DNA from: Myxocyprinus asiaticus
Lineage: Eukaryota > Chordata > Actinopteri > Cypriniformes > Catostomidae
Assembly (NCBI RefSeq): GCF_019703515.2
Contig: NC_059347.1
Coordinates: forward strand, 19,490,001 to 19,554,000
DNA length: 64,000 bases
Direction of reading: 5' to 3'
A program made the translations under genes and the position numbers. Shown here in pieces: positions 11,418 to 22,059 of this stretch (position 1 is its first letter; the number at the start of each line of letters is the position of its first letter). The notes beneath the pieces are model-generated. The model was not told where the DNA came from. It did not search any database and was given only the letters and a program-made list of their open reading frames with translations.

Positions 11418-12840
11418 TTGGGCGCGTGGCTTGCGCTTTCCAACCCGTCACGATGGCTGACCCGAACCGTCCAACTCGGCTACGCAATTCAGTTTGCCAG
11501 GCACCCCCCCAGATTCAGCGGCATCTGCTTCACCTCGATGAAGGGCGAGAACACCGCTACCTTGCGTGCGGAGATCATGACCCTTCTGTGCAAGGGCGCG
11601 ATTGAGCCTGTCCCTCCAGCAGAGACAAAGAAAGGGTTCTACAGCCCTTAATTCATTGTACCGAAGAAAGGCGGTGGGTTGCGACCAATCCTGGACCTGC
11701 GAGTACTGAACCGGGCTTTGCACAGACTCCCGTTCAAGATGCTGATGCAAAAATGCATTCTAGCAAGCGTCCGGCATCAAGATTGGTTTGCGGCGGTAGA
11801 CCTGAAGGACGCGTACTTCCACGTCTCGGTCTTACCTCGACACAGACCCTTTCTGCGGTTTGCCATCGAAGGCCAGGCGTGCCAGTAAAAGGTCCTCCCC
11901 TTCGGCCTGTCCTTGTCCCCTTGTCTTCACGAGGGTCGCAGATGCAGCCCTTGCCCCGCTAAGGGAAGTGGGCGTCCGCATCCTCAACTATCTCGATGAC
12001 TAGCTATTCCTAGCTCACTCTCGAGAGTTGCTGTGCGCACACAGGGACCTCGTGCTCCGGCACCTCAGCCGACTGGGGCTTCGGGTCAACTGGGAAAAGA
12101 GAAAGCTCTCCCCGGTTCAGAGCATCTCTTTTCTCAGTTTGGAGTTGGACTCAGTCTCGATGACGGCGCGTCTCACGAACGAGCGCGCACAGTCGGTGCT
12201 GAACTGTCTGAAGGCATTCAGACGGAGGACAGCGGCTCCACTGAAAAGTTTTCAGAGGCTCCTGGGGCATATGGCATCCTCAGCGGTTGCCATACCACTC
12301 AGGTTGATGCATATGAGACCACTTCAGCACTGGCTTCAGACTCAAGTCCCGAGATGGGCATGGTGCCGCGGGACACATCGTGTGGCCATCACGCTGATCT
12401 GTTGCCGCCTCTTCAGTCCTTGGACCAACCTTGCATTTCTACGGACAGGGGTTCGGGTTAGAGCAGGTCTCCAGGTGCGTCATGGTTACAACAGACGCCT
12501 CCAAGACAGGCTGGGGTGCCGAATGCAATGGGCACACAGCCGCCGGCTCCTGGACTGGCCCGCGGCTGCGTTGGCACATCAACTGTTGGCAATACTACTC
12601 GCCCTGCGGAAGTTCCGGCCGTTGGTCCAGGGCAAGCACGTGTTGGTCCGGACGGACAACACAGCCACGGTAGCATGCATCAACCATCAAGGCGGTCTAC
12701 GCTCCCGTTGCATGTCACAACTCGCCCACCATCTCCTCCTCTGGAGTCAGCAGCGCCTCAAGTCGGTACGAGCCACTCACATCCTGGGCGACCTCAACAC
12801 CGCAGCGGACGTGCTGTCATGACAGGTTACCCTCAGAGGA
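11418..12840 (+). pseudogene. DIRS copy 1 reverse transcriptase and RNase H region
   Basis: The reverse transcriptase shows GLRPILDLRVLNRALH, motif A VDLKDAYFHVSV at about 11,797, and the catalytic YLDD at 11,989-12,000. It ends in a TAG where other copies have tryptophan (YLDDW). RNase H follows, with DASKTGWGAECNGH near 12,490, RTDNTATVACINHQGG near 12,650 and LGDLNTAADVLS at about 12,785-12,819. Damage: TAC to TAA at 11,649 and at 11,886, a 2-bp deletion near 11,915, TGG to TAG at 12,001 and CGA to TGA at 12,820, all read against copies 2 and 3. The enzyme would copy element RNA into DNA and degrade the RNA strand. Inactive as it stands. Confidence 0.9.
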
Positions 12841-12861
12841 GAGTGGAGACTCCACCCTCAG

Positions 12862-14277
12862 GTGGTCCAGCTGATTTGGAGTCGATTTGGTCGAGCACAG
12901 GTAGACCTGTTTGCTTCAAGGGAATCCTCCCATTGCCCGCTTTGGTACGCACTGACCGAGGCACCCCTCGGTATAGATGCACTGGCACACAGCTGGCCCC
13001 CTGGACTATGCAAATATGCATTTCCCCCAGTTAGCCTACTTGCACAGACCCTGTGCAAGGTCAGGGAGTACGAGGAGCAGATCGTCCTAGTAGCACCCTA
13101 CTGGCCCACCCAGACATGGTTCTCGGATCTCACACTCCTCGCAACAGCCCCCCCCCCCCCGGCAAATTCCCCTGAGGAAGGACCTTCTTTCTCATGGACG
13201 GGGCACCATCTGGCACCTGCAAACAGACCTCTGGAATCTCCACGTCTGGCCCTTGGATGGGACGTGGAAGACCTAAATGGCCTACCACCCGCGGTGGTAG
13301 ACACGATCACTCAGGCTAGGGCTCCCTCTATGAGGCGCCTGTATGCCTTTAAGTGGCATCTGTTTGCTAAGTGGTGTTCTTCCCGTCGCAAAGACCCACA
13401 GAGATACGCAGTCGGATCGGTGCATTCTTTCCTGCAGGAGAGGCTGGAGGGGCGGCTGTCCCCCTCCACCTTGAAGGTGTATGTAGCCGCTATTTCGGCT
13501 CATCACGATGCAGTAGATGGTAAGTACTTGGGGAAGCATGACTTGATCATCAGGTTTCTGAGAGGCGCTAGGAGGTTGAATCCCTCCAGACCGTGCCTCG
13601 TCCCTTCGTGGGACCTCTCTGTAGTCCTTCGGGGTCTATGGGGAGCTCCCTTTGAGCCCTTGGAGTCAGCTGAGCATAACGCACTCTCTTTGAAGACTGC
13701 CCTCCTGACTGTGCTCACTTCCATCAAGAGGGTAGGGGACCTGCAGGCATTCTCTGTCAGCGAATCATGCCTGGAGTTCGGTCCGGTTTACTCTCACGTG
13801 ATCCTGAGACCCCGACCGGGCTATGTGCCTAAGGTTCCCACGACCCCTTTTAGGGATCAGGTGGTGAACCTGCAAGTGCTGCCCCAGGAGTAGGCAGACC
13901 CAGCCTTGGCATTGCTGTGTCCGATACGAGCTTTACCCATCTATTTGGATCGCACGCAGAGCTTTAGAAGCTCCGAGCAGCTCTTTGTCTGCTTTGGTGG
14001 ATAGCGGAAAGGAAGCGCTGTCTCCAAACAGAGGATCACCCACTGGGTCATTGACGCCATCGCAATGGCATATCAGGCTCAGGATGTGCCACCCCCTGTG
14101 GGGTTACGAGCCCACTCTACCAGGAATGTGGCGGCCTCCTGGGCCCTGGCCAGTGGCGCCTCTTTGGCAGACATCTGCAGAGCAGTGGGCTGGGCAGCAC
14201 CCAACACCTTTGCATGGTTCTACAATCTCCGGGTTGAGCTGGTCTCATCCCGTGTATTGGCAGGCATGAGAAGGTAA
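12862..14277 (+). pseudogene. DIRS copy 1 tyrosine recombinase
   Basis: The first part (12,862 to about 13,190) is the linker typical of DIRS pol, with VDLFASRESSHCPLW and LVAPYWPTQTWF. The recombinase follows. A core-binding N-terminal region lies at about 13,300-13,600. The first catalytic arginine is in SIKRVGDLQAF (about 13,722-13,755), the H-x-x-R box is HSTR (about 14,112-14,123), and the tyrosine is in WFYNLRV (about 14,215-14,235). GAG to TAG at 13,891 and CAG to TAG at 14,002 break it. It shares the reading frame of the RNase H upstream, so RT, RNase H and recombinase were one polyprotein. The apparent stop at 14,275-14,277 lies inside GTAAGT and may be removed by splicing. The enzyme would join the circular DNA intermediate to the chromosome. 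Confidence 0.9.
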
Positions 14278-14515
14278 GTTCTTGGACAGCTGGCCGGGTG
14301 TACCGCTTGTGCATAGCACCTTTCCCCTCTCTTGAGGTGAAGACATGTGCTCTTGACTCCCAGTTGTGTTCAAAGACTGTGATCCCTGGATGACTTTCCT
14401 CCTTAGCACTCTGGCAGTTGAGTTTGCGGAGAAACTCACTGCCGGCCTAGTATGTGCGATAATGAGGCCCTGTACTGGGGTAAGTGCTCCACATGTGCTG
14501 GTTCCCCGAAGGTGA
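14274..14515 (+). other. Predicted 3' intron and spliced C-terminal extension of the DIRS recombinase
   Basis: GTAAGT at 14,274-14,279 overlaps the recombinase stop codon. A pyrimidine tract ends in TTTCCTCCTTAG at 14,395-14,406. Removing 14,274-14,406 (133 bases) restores an open frame of exactly 35 further codons after the junction serine, to TGA at 14,513-14,515. Copy 3 has the same donor, acceptor and 35-codon frame with different codons; copy 2 has donor and acceptor but a 5-base deletion in the extension. Splicing is inferred, not shown. Confidence 0.55.
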
Positions 14516-15042
14516 CCCCATGTGATATCTTCCGCAAAATCATTTCCCTATCAGTAAACTGCGTCTTCCTTGGGCAGAGGTCCCTCTGCCCCCGGTCACC
14601 ATGCTTTGTAGAAACTCCTCCCCTTTCGGGTAGTACCTACCATGGGACCTCTCCACATGACATACTTCTGACAAGACTTGGTAAGACCATGTGACGTATT
14701 CCACTCAAAATACCCCCCCCCCTTTTTGGGCGGTGGATGGTCTCCACGTTGTCTTCCCCTTGAGAGGGACACCCCCCAACATAGACACTTATGGCTCCCA
14801 GTCAGTTAACAAATTCCACTATTTTTGGGGAGAAAAAACAGGAAATGAGGCCTCGGCTGGGCTAGCCTGTCCCTATTGTTGGGCAGTCGACTTGTTCCTG
14901 AAGGACCGTTCGACGCTCATAAGAGTGTTGGGGGAGGTTAAGTGATGGTCTGGTGCGCTGGCTACGAGGCACACAGCGGTCTGCCCGTTACCCACAGCCA
15001 GTTCACGTAACACAGTTCAGATAGTTGTGGCATTTTATATAG

Positions 15043-15153
15043 GGACTCCTAATGTCACTACATCAACACAACGTCGAGTGAGTGACAGATAGGGAATGTC
15101 ATGGTTACTTCCATAACCTCCGTTCCCTGATGGAGGGAACGAGACGTTGTGTC
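15043..15153. repeat. DIRS copy 1 internal complementary region
   Basis: 15,043-15,096 is the reverse complement of the left terminus (9,063-9,116). 15,097-15,153 is the reverse complement of the right terminus (about 15,371-15,428). The two halves abut without spacer, so this segment spells the sequence made when the two ends are joined in a circle. In DIRS1-type elements such a region is thought to template completion of the ends. Confidence 0.88.
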
Positions 15154-15220
15154 CCTCTTGCCACAATGCTGAACTACCCGCTGAAATGGCCAAGACCTGG
15201 TCTCGGCTCCTCAGCACAAA

Positions 15221-15428
15221 ACCTGAATGAGTGGTTGCATACCAGCTCCTTTTATACCCGTATGTCCGGGGGAGTGGCATGCAAATTCCACTCGCCAATT
15301 CCCATTGGCCTTTTTAAAAAAAAGCAGAGGTGTTTGGGGCTCCCAAGAGTGACCCCTAGTGTCACTACATCGACACAACATCTCATTCCCTCCATCAGGG
15401 AATGGAGGTTATGAAAGTAACCATGACG
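15221..15428 (-). repeat. DIRS copy 1 right inverted terminal repeat
   Basis: Reverse complement of the left repeat from 15,221 to about 15,382, then a unique outer part to 15,428. The outer part has two adjacent hairpins: ATTCCCT-CCATC-AGGGAAT and GGTTAT-GAAA-GTAACC. On the minus strand it carries the same promoter motifs as the left repeat: ATTGG near 15,304, ATGCAAAT at 15,279-15,286 and CTTTTATA at 15,249-15,256. Confidence 0.88.
15249..15308 (-). promoter_or_regulatory. DIRS right-repeat promoter facing left
   Basis: Mirror image of the left promoter: CCAAT, octamer and TATAAAAG read on the minus strand. It would transcribe the element antisense and, beyond it, continue in the same direction as rxra. 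Motif-based inference only. Confidence 0.55.
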
Positions 15429-15429
15429 T

Positions 15430-17793
15430 TTTTTTCGCTAATGCCAAAGTATGTCCCTATCACTAACTAAAAATGAATTTGTAGCTCTAAAAAGTGGCAT
15501 TTTATTAATTCTATAAGTATTCCCACACAACAGATTTCAGCCGTTTTTGCAGGGGGAAAAACAGGCGCAGGCTCAGACATGAATATTCGCTCCCGATAAC
15601 CACATGTCGCCTTTATCCACAGTTTTCCTGAGCAATCACTGGACGGCACCATGATGATTCTAATTGCCTGTTTTCTGTTTCTGGTCTTGAGACGCAATGT
15701 AAAAACTACCAAAATGAGCGATCCAGATGGAGAACAACAACCATTTAATTTTTTATTTTTTTTGGAGTATCTCAACTCTGTGTGATGGTATGGTCATCTG
15801 AACTCTGTGAAGTATCAGCACTATACAGCCACATGTTTTTTTGACAATTTTTACAAATGTAATACCTTATACATTACATTACCTGCGAAGAAAACACTGG
15901 CGTTCAGGAAAAAGGTGGATAATGGAGTGGTTAACTCTTAGTGTCTTTAATATCCATTTTTGTTCTTTACTGTCAGTTGTTTATCAAATATATGTCTTTT
16001 TTTGTTTGTTTCTGATCAACAACTGACAGTAAAGAACAAAAAGATATTCAAAGAGACATCGTGAAGCGAGATCAAGCGTTACTATCATCCAAACCATTAA
16101 ACATTTTAAAGTCCTGTGTATTGTATTAACAAATTCTCAAAGTAAAGCAACAAATAAATTGAACCACCAGTTTTATACCATACACAGAAAGGGTTAGGAT
16201 ACTTTATCCCTGCATTTGGATGAGCAAGTAGAGTTTGTTGCTTGCAGTCCTTCAGGAAAAAAACGCTTCATCTGTCAAAGTTGCATATGCAGATTCCCTG
16301 TGTTTAAGCTGCTCTAATTACGGATGCGATGAGCTGAGGAAAATGCTTGTTCACATAACGCTGACGTTTAACAAATCGTTCACATGGATGTGTAGGCTAA
16401 TCAAATCTCCTTAAAAACTCGTCAGTTCTACGCAAATCACGTCCATGAAATATTAAGGAATTTTGGAATCACTAGTTTGCAGGTATGTTTAAAAGGCAAA
16501 ACTCACTTATTGACCTTCCGATGATCTTTAACAGACCACAGCTGTTTAAGTCCCAGACTTAAGTTATAAAGTTTCCAAAAATTATGGTAGACTTTAATGT
16601 TTTTTACATAATAACTAACTTCTTTTATTTGATTTTCAATGTCTTCACTTTATTCAAGTTTTAATCTGTCTATTTAAAAAAACAAAACAAAAAAAAAACA
16701 TGTCACATTAACCACCCACATATTGTATATGCTTAAATATATAAGATTAAACCAAGTTTGTTTCCTGGAAACCAAACGTAGACAGTAATAAAATAAGTAG
16801 AATTACATCACTTGAAAACAATAATATTCCTTGTAATGATGTCTCATATAAACCTTGCTCATATTGAGGGGCATGTACAGTAACAGAAGTCCAATAACAC
16901 CACAGCACCTTTACAAGTAGCGCCATTTTCCACAAATGACAGACTGCTTCACCAGAGCTTTTTCATCTATGTGTTATTAAATAAAATCCAATCATAAAGC
17001 CTATACCACTGATGCTGAATTGATTAGATTTTCAGTGAATAAGCAGACAAATGTAGCATGCAAGAAAAGCTAATTTAAGGCTATTTTTCACCACTGAACC
17101 GGGTCTCTGATAGATTACATTAATGAAGTAAACACTGTGGATAAACTGCATGTGTGTGTGTCAGTGTGTGTTTGTGTGCCTGTGCCAGTGGGTAATTGTG
17201 TGCAGCATATGGTATATGTAATCAAAACAATTAATACACTCAAGCTCTTTAAAAAAATCTTCAATGCCCAAACATATTGTGGTATTGTCCAACACTGAGA
17301 ATCTGTTTTCTAATTTAGAACATTTTCTAATAATAAACTGAAAATCATTTCACATTGTAGCATACAAGAGAAGCTCATTAAAATATTTTTTTTTCTTCTA
17401 AAAAACACTGAACTGTCTGATTGATAAATTAATATGATAAAAGAATAAAGATTCCAAAAAAACGTGTGTTTGTGTGCCTGTGTGTGATTTTGTGCACCAT
17501 GAAATTATGCAATCAAACCATGAGCAATCAGTCAGACACATATACAGTAGATAAATAGACCTTCAATTTCCATAAGAGTTCAGGTCAAGTTTGTGTCAAT
17601 TTAGCCAACTCAGCAGGAGATTTTAAGTGAACGTTCAGTCAAAGAATGCATTGAAAAAATATTGATCGGTTGCATTCCTTAGAAAGAATATTCAATAACA
17701 CACAGTGAACACTGTCAATGAGGCACTGAAGTACTGCTGCCCACAGCAATTCAAGCAGAATCGGAAAAGACTTTGAGTCCAGTAGTGTGTTAC
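15430..17793 (-). other. Probable rxra intron downstream of the N-terminal exon
   Basis: Sequence beside the rxra exon on its 3' side. It contains TG-rich patches (17,150-17,190; 17,463-17,490) and two homologous AT-rich segments that share 'tgtgtttgtgtgcctgtg' (near 17,165 and 17,465), suggesting a small local duplication. 15,960-16,045 contains an inverted repeat (TGTTCTTTACTGTCAGTTGT and its complement). No further exon is visible. Confidence 0.55.
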
Positions 17794-18050
17794 CTGTGGG
17801 CTAAGGCTTGGTCGGAAGGTCATGCTGGTGGAGGACGGGCCGCTCATGGATGGGTGGCCCATGGGCGAGCTGATGAGAGGGAAGGGCGAGGGCAGGCCGT
17901 TGATGGGCGAGCTGAGGGTACTGATGGGTGAGTGGAGTTGACCTGGGCTGGAGTTCATGGTGGAGGGGCTGAGCAGGGGTGGGTGGAGAGGGTGGTTACT
18001 GATGCCTCGGTGACCCGTGGAGGAGCTGAGAGGAGAAAGACCAGTGGATT
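17794..18050 (-). CDS. rxra: Retinoid X receptor alpha, N-terminal A/B-domain exon
   Basis: On the minus strand this exon encodes a serine/proline-rich segment containing SPGQLHSPISTLSSPING and ISSPMG. These match the A/B transactivation region of vertebrate RXR alpha, a ligand-dependent nuclear receptor that binds DNA as a homodimer or as partner of RAR, TR, VDR and PPAR. The donor is CCCACAG|GTAACA, with GT at 17,792-17,793, and the exon ends in phase 0 after SPQ, the boundary I expect from the human gene. The preferred acceptor is TGTCTCTTTTCTGTCCTCCAG, AG at 18,051-18,052, giving 257 bases. An alternative acceptor CTTTCTCCTCTCAG would start the exon at 18,025. No stop in frame. The zinc-finger exon is not in the window. 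Which teleost co-orthologue (rxraa or rxrab) cannot be told here. Confidence 0.85.
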
Positions 18051-18869
18051 CTGGAGGACAGAAAAGAGACAGTGTGTAACTACACACAGAAAATGTCAGG
18101 AATATTTTGCTTTGAGAAACAATGGCATTATCTCTTTGCTCTGTAATATACTAAAGCAACAAGCCAATTAAGTTTTTGCATAACAGTGAATTTACCACAG
18201 GTAACGGGTGTTCCCTCAAGTGGCTTATTGCTTTAATAAAATGGTGGCAACAGCAATAAAATAAAACAAAGGTTTTCAATAAAGTTACATTTATTAATGA
18301 TAATAATCAGAATCAGAAGGAATTCTTAAGTAATACAGTATATTAGCTTAACCATGGGCTGTTTACAGTTGCCGAGCAACATAGAAATATGGTGCATAAA
18401 TATTTAGAATTGAATAGATGTGATTTTTTTATAGCTTGAACATACTGTATGAACATGGGTAATCCAATTGGATTTTCCAGTCAGAACTATCTGTTTTATA
18501 AGGAGCATTTTTGCCACTGAATGTGATTCCAGTGTTTAATTTGCTGTAAAATTCATCTTATGATTTGAAATAATAATATCTATTTACTGTTTGGGGACTT
18601 TTACATTCTCTGTATATATCTGTCTGTGTACAGGTTTGGCTACACTTGTGAGGGCCAAATATTTGAAAATATCCTTACAAATATAGTGAAACATGTTGAA
18701 AACCAATTTGTGAAGAAATTTTCAGCAGTTCCCACTCTTTGAATGGCTCATAAATCAGCCAAATCATGCTTTGCTTTAATATACTGATATCAACAGGTCT
18801 CAGTGAGGGTTAGGTTTAAGATTTAGCAAAAATCCTCATTACCTTTGTAAAAAAAAAAAAAAAAAATAA

Positions 18870-18935
<66 letters not shown>

Positions 18936-20199
18936 ATAATTATAATAATAATAATAAAAACACTATGTATATGAGAGGTCCTTACTAATATCGTGAAACC
19001 AATGTGAGTGTATGTGTGTTTGGTCTTCTATATGTACAGATATATACCCTACACAGTGTTGGGCCTCATGTATTCAGATAGAAGACAAAGGCAGGCCTAA
19101 CACAAAACCTAAACTCAGGCCCACATACAAAGTCATAAATCTTACTGATAAAAACCGTGCCAAAATCAAACAAAGGGAGTCCAAAACAGACTACAAATCC
19201 CATGAAGCCTTGCTCACTAAAGGATCGAACTCTCAACTCCTATTGGATGAGGCACACGACAGAATGCCCCTCAACCATGGCATCATCAGGAGTAGAAATA
19301 CCTCTGAAATGCTTCTGGGATTTGCTTCCAGCAACTTTGCTCGCCGTGTGTAGACGCAGCTTATCCCTGCTTTCAGGTGTTGCCTCGTGGCACAAGGAAG
19401 TAACGTACAATTTGAAACTGTGGCCATACAATCTCCATCTCGCTGGACGAGTTGAGATTACTCCACTGAACACTCTAACGGATCCGAAGGAGACCGCTGA
19501 GCAATCTGCATCTTCATCCGTTTGCCTGCAGAAGTGAAGAGAGAAAAGATTTCTCTTCCATCTTCAATCAAGTCGACGTTGCTGATTTCTCCGCCAGCCC
19601 GCCGAGAATCAGCAGCCATACCGCCCGCCGACAGAGCGAGGAAATGGCCTCCCGTCATCACCCGAGCCTCGAGGAACCGAGTCAGAGTTAAAGGATGGAT
19701 GAACACACATTCTACCTGTGTCCTCATGCGATTCAAGTAAGAGGTTTACGTCTGGGCAGAGATAGAATATTATAGAGTGTTATTCTTGTGTATCAAGGTT
19801 ATTGATTGTACAGTTTACGGATCGCCGAGTCCGCTCATTGCGGCTAATACTCAAGGTATTTAATTATCACAAATGAGATTTGCTGTGTTGTAGTCCAACC
19901 AAATTGGACTGTTGTGCATTTCCACCAGTGTGAGACCGGCACACTGAGTTTATCCATTAAAGAATCAAAGACTGCCGGACGGTTTACGAGCCGTCCACCA
20001 CGTCTCTGAGTGATAAACTAACAGCTGCTTTCTCTCCCACGATCGCGAAACCGGCTTTGGGGCCGTCACTTAATTCTCTCTCTCTAAGCATCTAATTGTG
20101 CGTTTTTTATTTTTTATTTTTATTTTTTTTTTGTCTTTACTGTGGACAACAACAAAATGTCCTGTCATTTGATGCAGGTTAGGATGAAAGTAATAATAA
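18051..20199 (-). other. Probable rxra intron 1 (part), with a CpG-rich repeat-like segment
   Basis: 18,600-18,830 contains 'gagggttaggttt' and neighbours typical of a dispersed fish repeat. 19,058-20,100 is unlike its AT-rich surroundings: many CpGs, 'aaatcccatgaagcc', and an ATTAAA signal near 19,956. It may be a solo LTR or the end of an LTR retrotransposon, but I could not define its ends. Several short open frames run through it; none has recognisable domains. Confidence 0.45.
18847..18957. repeat. A-run and (TA)n microsatellite with AAT repeats
   Basis: About 20 A residues, then roughly 60 bases of TA, then ATAATAATA repeats. Confidence 0.95.
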
Positions 20200-20597
20200 T
20201 AATTTGTCATGATCAGTATTTTTGTCTTTTCTTCTAGTACAAATATCTGAACATCCTTAAATCAAGACACATTTCCTTTATACAATATTGAATAAGATAA
20301 TAAGACGTTTGTTTGTTTTTTCAGAAAGTATATCTTGAATTGGTAACTTGTTTTTATTTTTTTATTTTAAGCATACAGTAAATAGAACAAAATTTAGTGA
20401 AGTTTATTCTTAAATCAGAAAGAAAGTACTGTAATATGCCAATGGGGTAAGAAAAATAAACTTAATTCAAGATATGTTCTCTGAAAAAAAAAAGTATCAT
20501 CTTACATAATTTTGTTTCTCAAGTACATTTATCTTGTTTTAAGGATGTAATTGTTCCAGAAAACAAGACAAAAGCACTGATTGATTTTTGCAGTGTA
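20200..20597. mobile_element. Fold-back MITE, 'TACACTGCAAAAAT' family
   Basis: The right end, reverse-complemented, begins TACACTGCAAAAATCAATC and continues into CTTTTGTCTTGTTTTC. The left arm (GATCAGTATTTTTGTCTTTT at about 20,211) matches it but lacks the outermost bases. The same family makes the outer layer of the nested pair at 44,202-45,208. No coding capacity. Confidence 0.7.
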
Positions 20598-20693
20598 GAT
20601 TGTATCGTGTTATAACTAGTTAGGATACTGAATCATAATTACATTCATTGGTGTAACCCAATGCAGTCAAGTTTGTTTTGCAAAATTTATTAC

Positions 20694-21120
20694 TTTGACC
20701 TGACTAAAACTTACACTGGTGGCCAAAAGTTTGGAATAATGTACAGATTTAGCTGTTTCTGAAGGAACTTGGTACTTTAATTCACCAAAGTGGCATTCAA
20801 CTGATCACAGAGTATAGTCAGGACATTACTGATGTAAAAAAACCAGAACCATCACTATTTGAAAAAAAGTAATTTTTGATCAAATCTTGATAGGCCCCAT
20901 TTCCAGCAGCCATCACTCCAACACCTTATCCTTGAGTAATCATGCTAAATTGCTAATTTGGTACTAGAAAATCACTTGCCATTATATCAAACACTGCTGA
21001 ATGCTATTTGGTTCGTTAAATGAAGCTTAACATTTTCTTTGTGTTTGTTTTTGAGTTGCCACAGTATGCAATAGACTGGCATGTCTTAAGGTCAATATTA
21101 GGTAAAAAATGGCAATTATT
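20694..21120. mobile_element. Tc1 left end, first of two local copies
   Basis: Begins TACACTGGTGGCCAAAAG at 20,712, the inverse of the terminus seen at 440-525, and runs through a Tc1 5' untranslated region ('gagttgccacagtatgcaat') up to just before the transposase start. No transposase follows. The 17 bases before the terminus (TTTGACCTGACTAAAAC) are repeated at the second copy. Confidence 0.75.
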
Positions 21121-21532
21121 TTTTATCTCAGCTTCACTCTGGGTTCTATCTCTCCATTAAGGCCATTAGAGCTTCTCTGAAGAAAGAAGGTTTCTAGAAT
21201 GATTTTTATTTCTTTCGTTGGAAGGTAAAAACACTTGTTCTTAAAATCAGCCAGAGTCCCTTTCGTTCTTTTTTTAACACTGTGTTCTAACCAGTCATGA
21301 CGCAACAAGTTTCCAATGGCAAATTATTTGTTTTTCTACTTCGAAAGCGATAATGTTGCATGACACCATATAACTGTAGCCAATCAGAACATATTTGATG
21401 TGTTTGATGTGTAATACTCTTACTGTACATGAAGCAGGACTTTGGATCAATGAGATTTCACTGTGGACAACAACCAATAACCAAATAACTGTGCACACCT
21501 GAAAATAGTTGGTAGGTGCTAAATTAATTCAT
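21121..21532. other. Unassigned sequence between the two Tc1 ends
   Basis: No coding or repeat signature recognised. It lies inside the ~840-bp period defined by the two Tc1 left ends. Confidence 0.4.
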
Positions 21533-21780
21533 TTGACCTGACTAAAACTTACACTGGTGGCCAAAATTTTGGAATAATGTACAGATTTAGCTGTTTCTTA
21601 AGGAAATTGGTACTTTAATTCACTCATTTCCAGCAGCCATCACTCCTACCCCTTATCCTTGAGTAATGATGCTAAATTGCTAATTTGGTACTAGAAAATC
21701 ACTTGCCATTATATCAAACACAGCTGAAAGCTATGGTTCGTTAAATTAAGCTTAACATTGTCTTTGTGTTTCTTTGGGTA
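21533..21780. mobile_element. Tc1 left end, second copy, internally deleted
   Basis: Repeats the flank and terminus of the copy at 20,694 but lacks about 115 bases after 'tactttaattcac'. It stops shortly before DIRS copy 2. Confidence 0.7.
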
Positions 21781-22059
21781 ACAAAGTTCCTTTATGGTAG
21801 GAATGGCGCTCCAGGGGCAGCCCCCCCGCCCCTGCACGCCCAGCTGAGGCACAAACACGCCCACGCCAGGCCAGTTCTGACAGACTGCGGGGACAACTTT
21901 CCTCCCTCCCCCCCTCCCTGACCGGCCCTATGGTGGGTATGCGGAGCCAGGTAAGTTCTTCGATGTTACCAGACTCAGCACGGCCACGCAGTCGGGGCTC
22001 CAGCCCCCTCGACAAGGCGCCTCAGGCTCCGCCCCGTCGCGAGGCCCCACCCGCCGGTA

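Larger units (their letters stand above)
9063..15430 (+). mobile_element. DIRS retrotransposon copy 1, structurally complete, coding region decayed
   Basis: This 6.4-kb element has the layout diagnostic of DIRS1-type retrotransposons: terminal repeats in inverted orientation, gag, reverse transcriptase, RNase H and a tyrosine recombinase instead of an integrase, and an internal complementary region near the right end. The terminus is a GTT-type trinucleotide on both sides and there is no longer target duplication, as expected for recombinase-mediated insertion. All domains are present in order, but gag carries several frame changes. Pol has one 2-bp deletion near 11,915 and stops at 11,649, 11,886, 12,001, 12,820, 13,891 and 14,002. 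It is the only copy here with both terminal repeats full length. Confidence 0.93.

Noticed and set aside
14270..15040. A further DIRS ORF (for example a methyltransferase) after the recombinase
   Set aside because: Apart from the 35-codon spliced extension, no frame is conserved among copies 1-3.
19012..19740. Overlapping open frames in the CpG-rich segment
   Set aside because: Several frames on both strands are equally open and none shows a domain; better explained as CpG-rich noncoding repeat.
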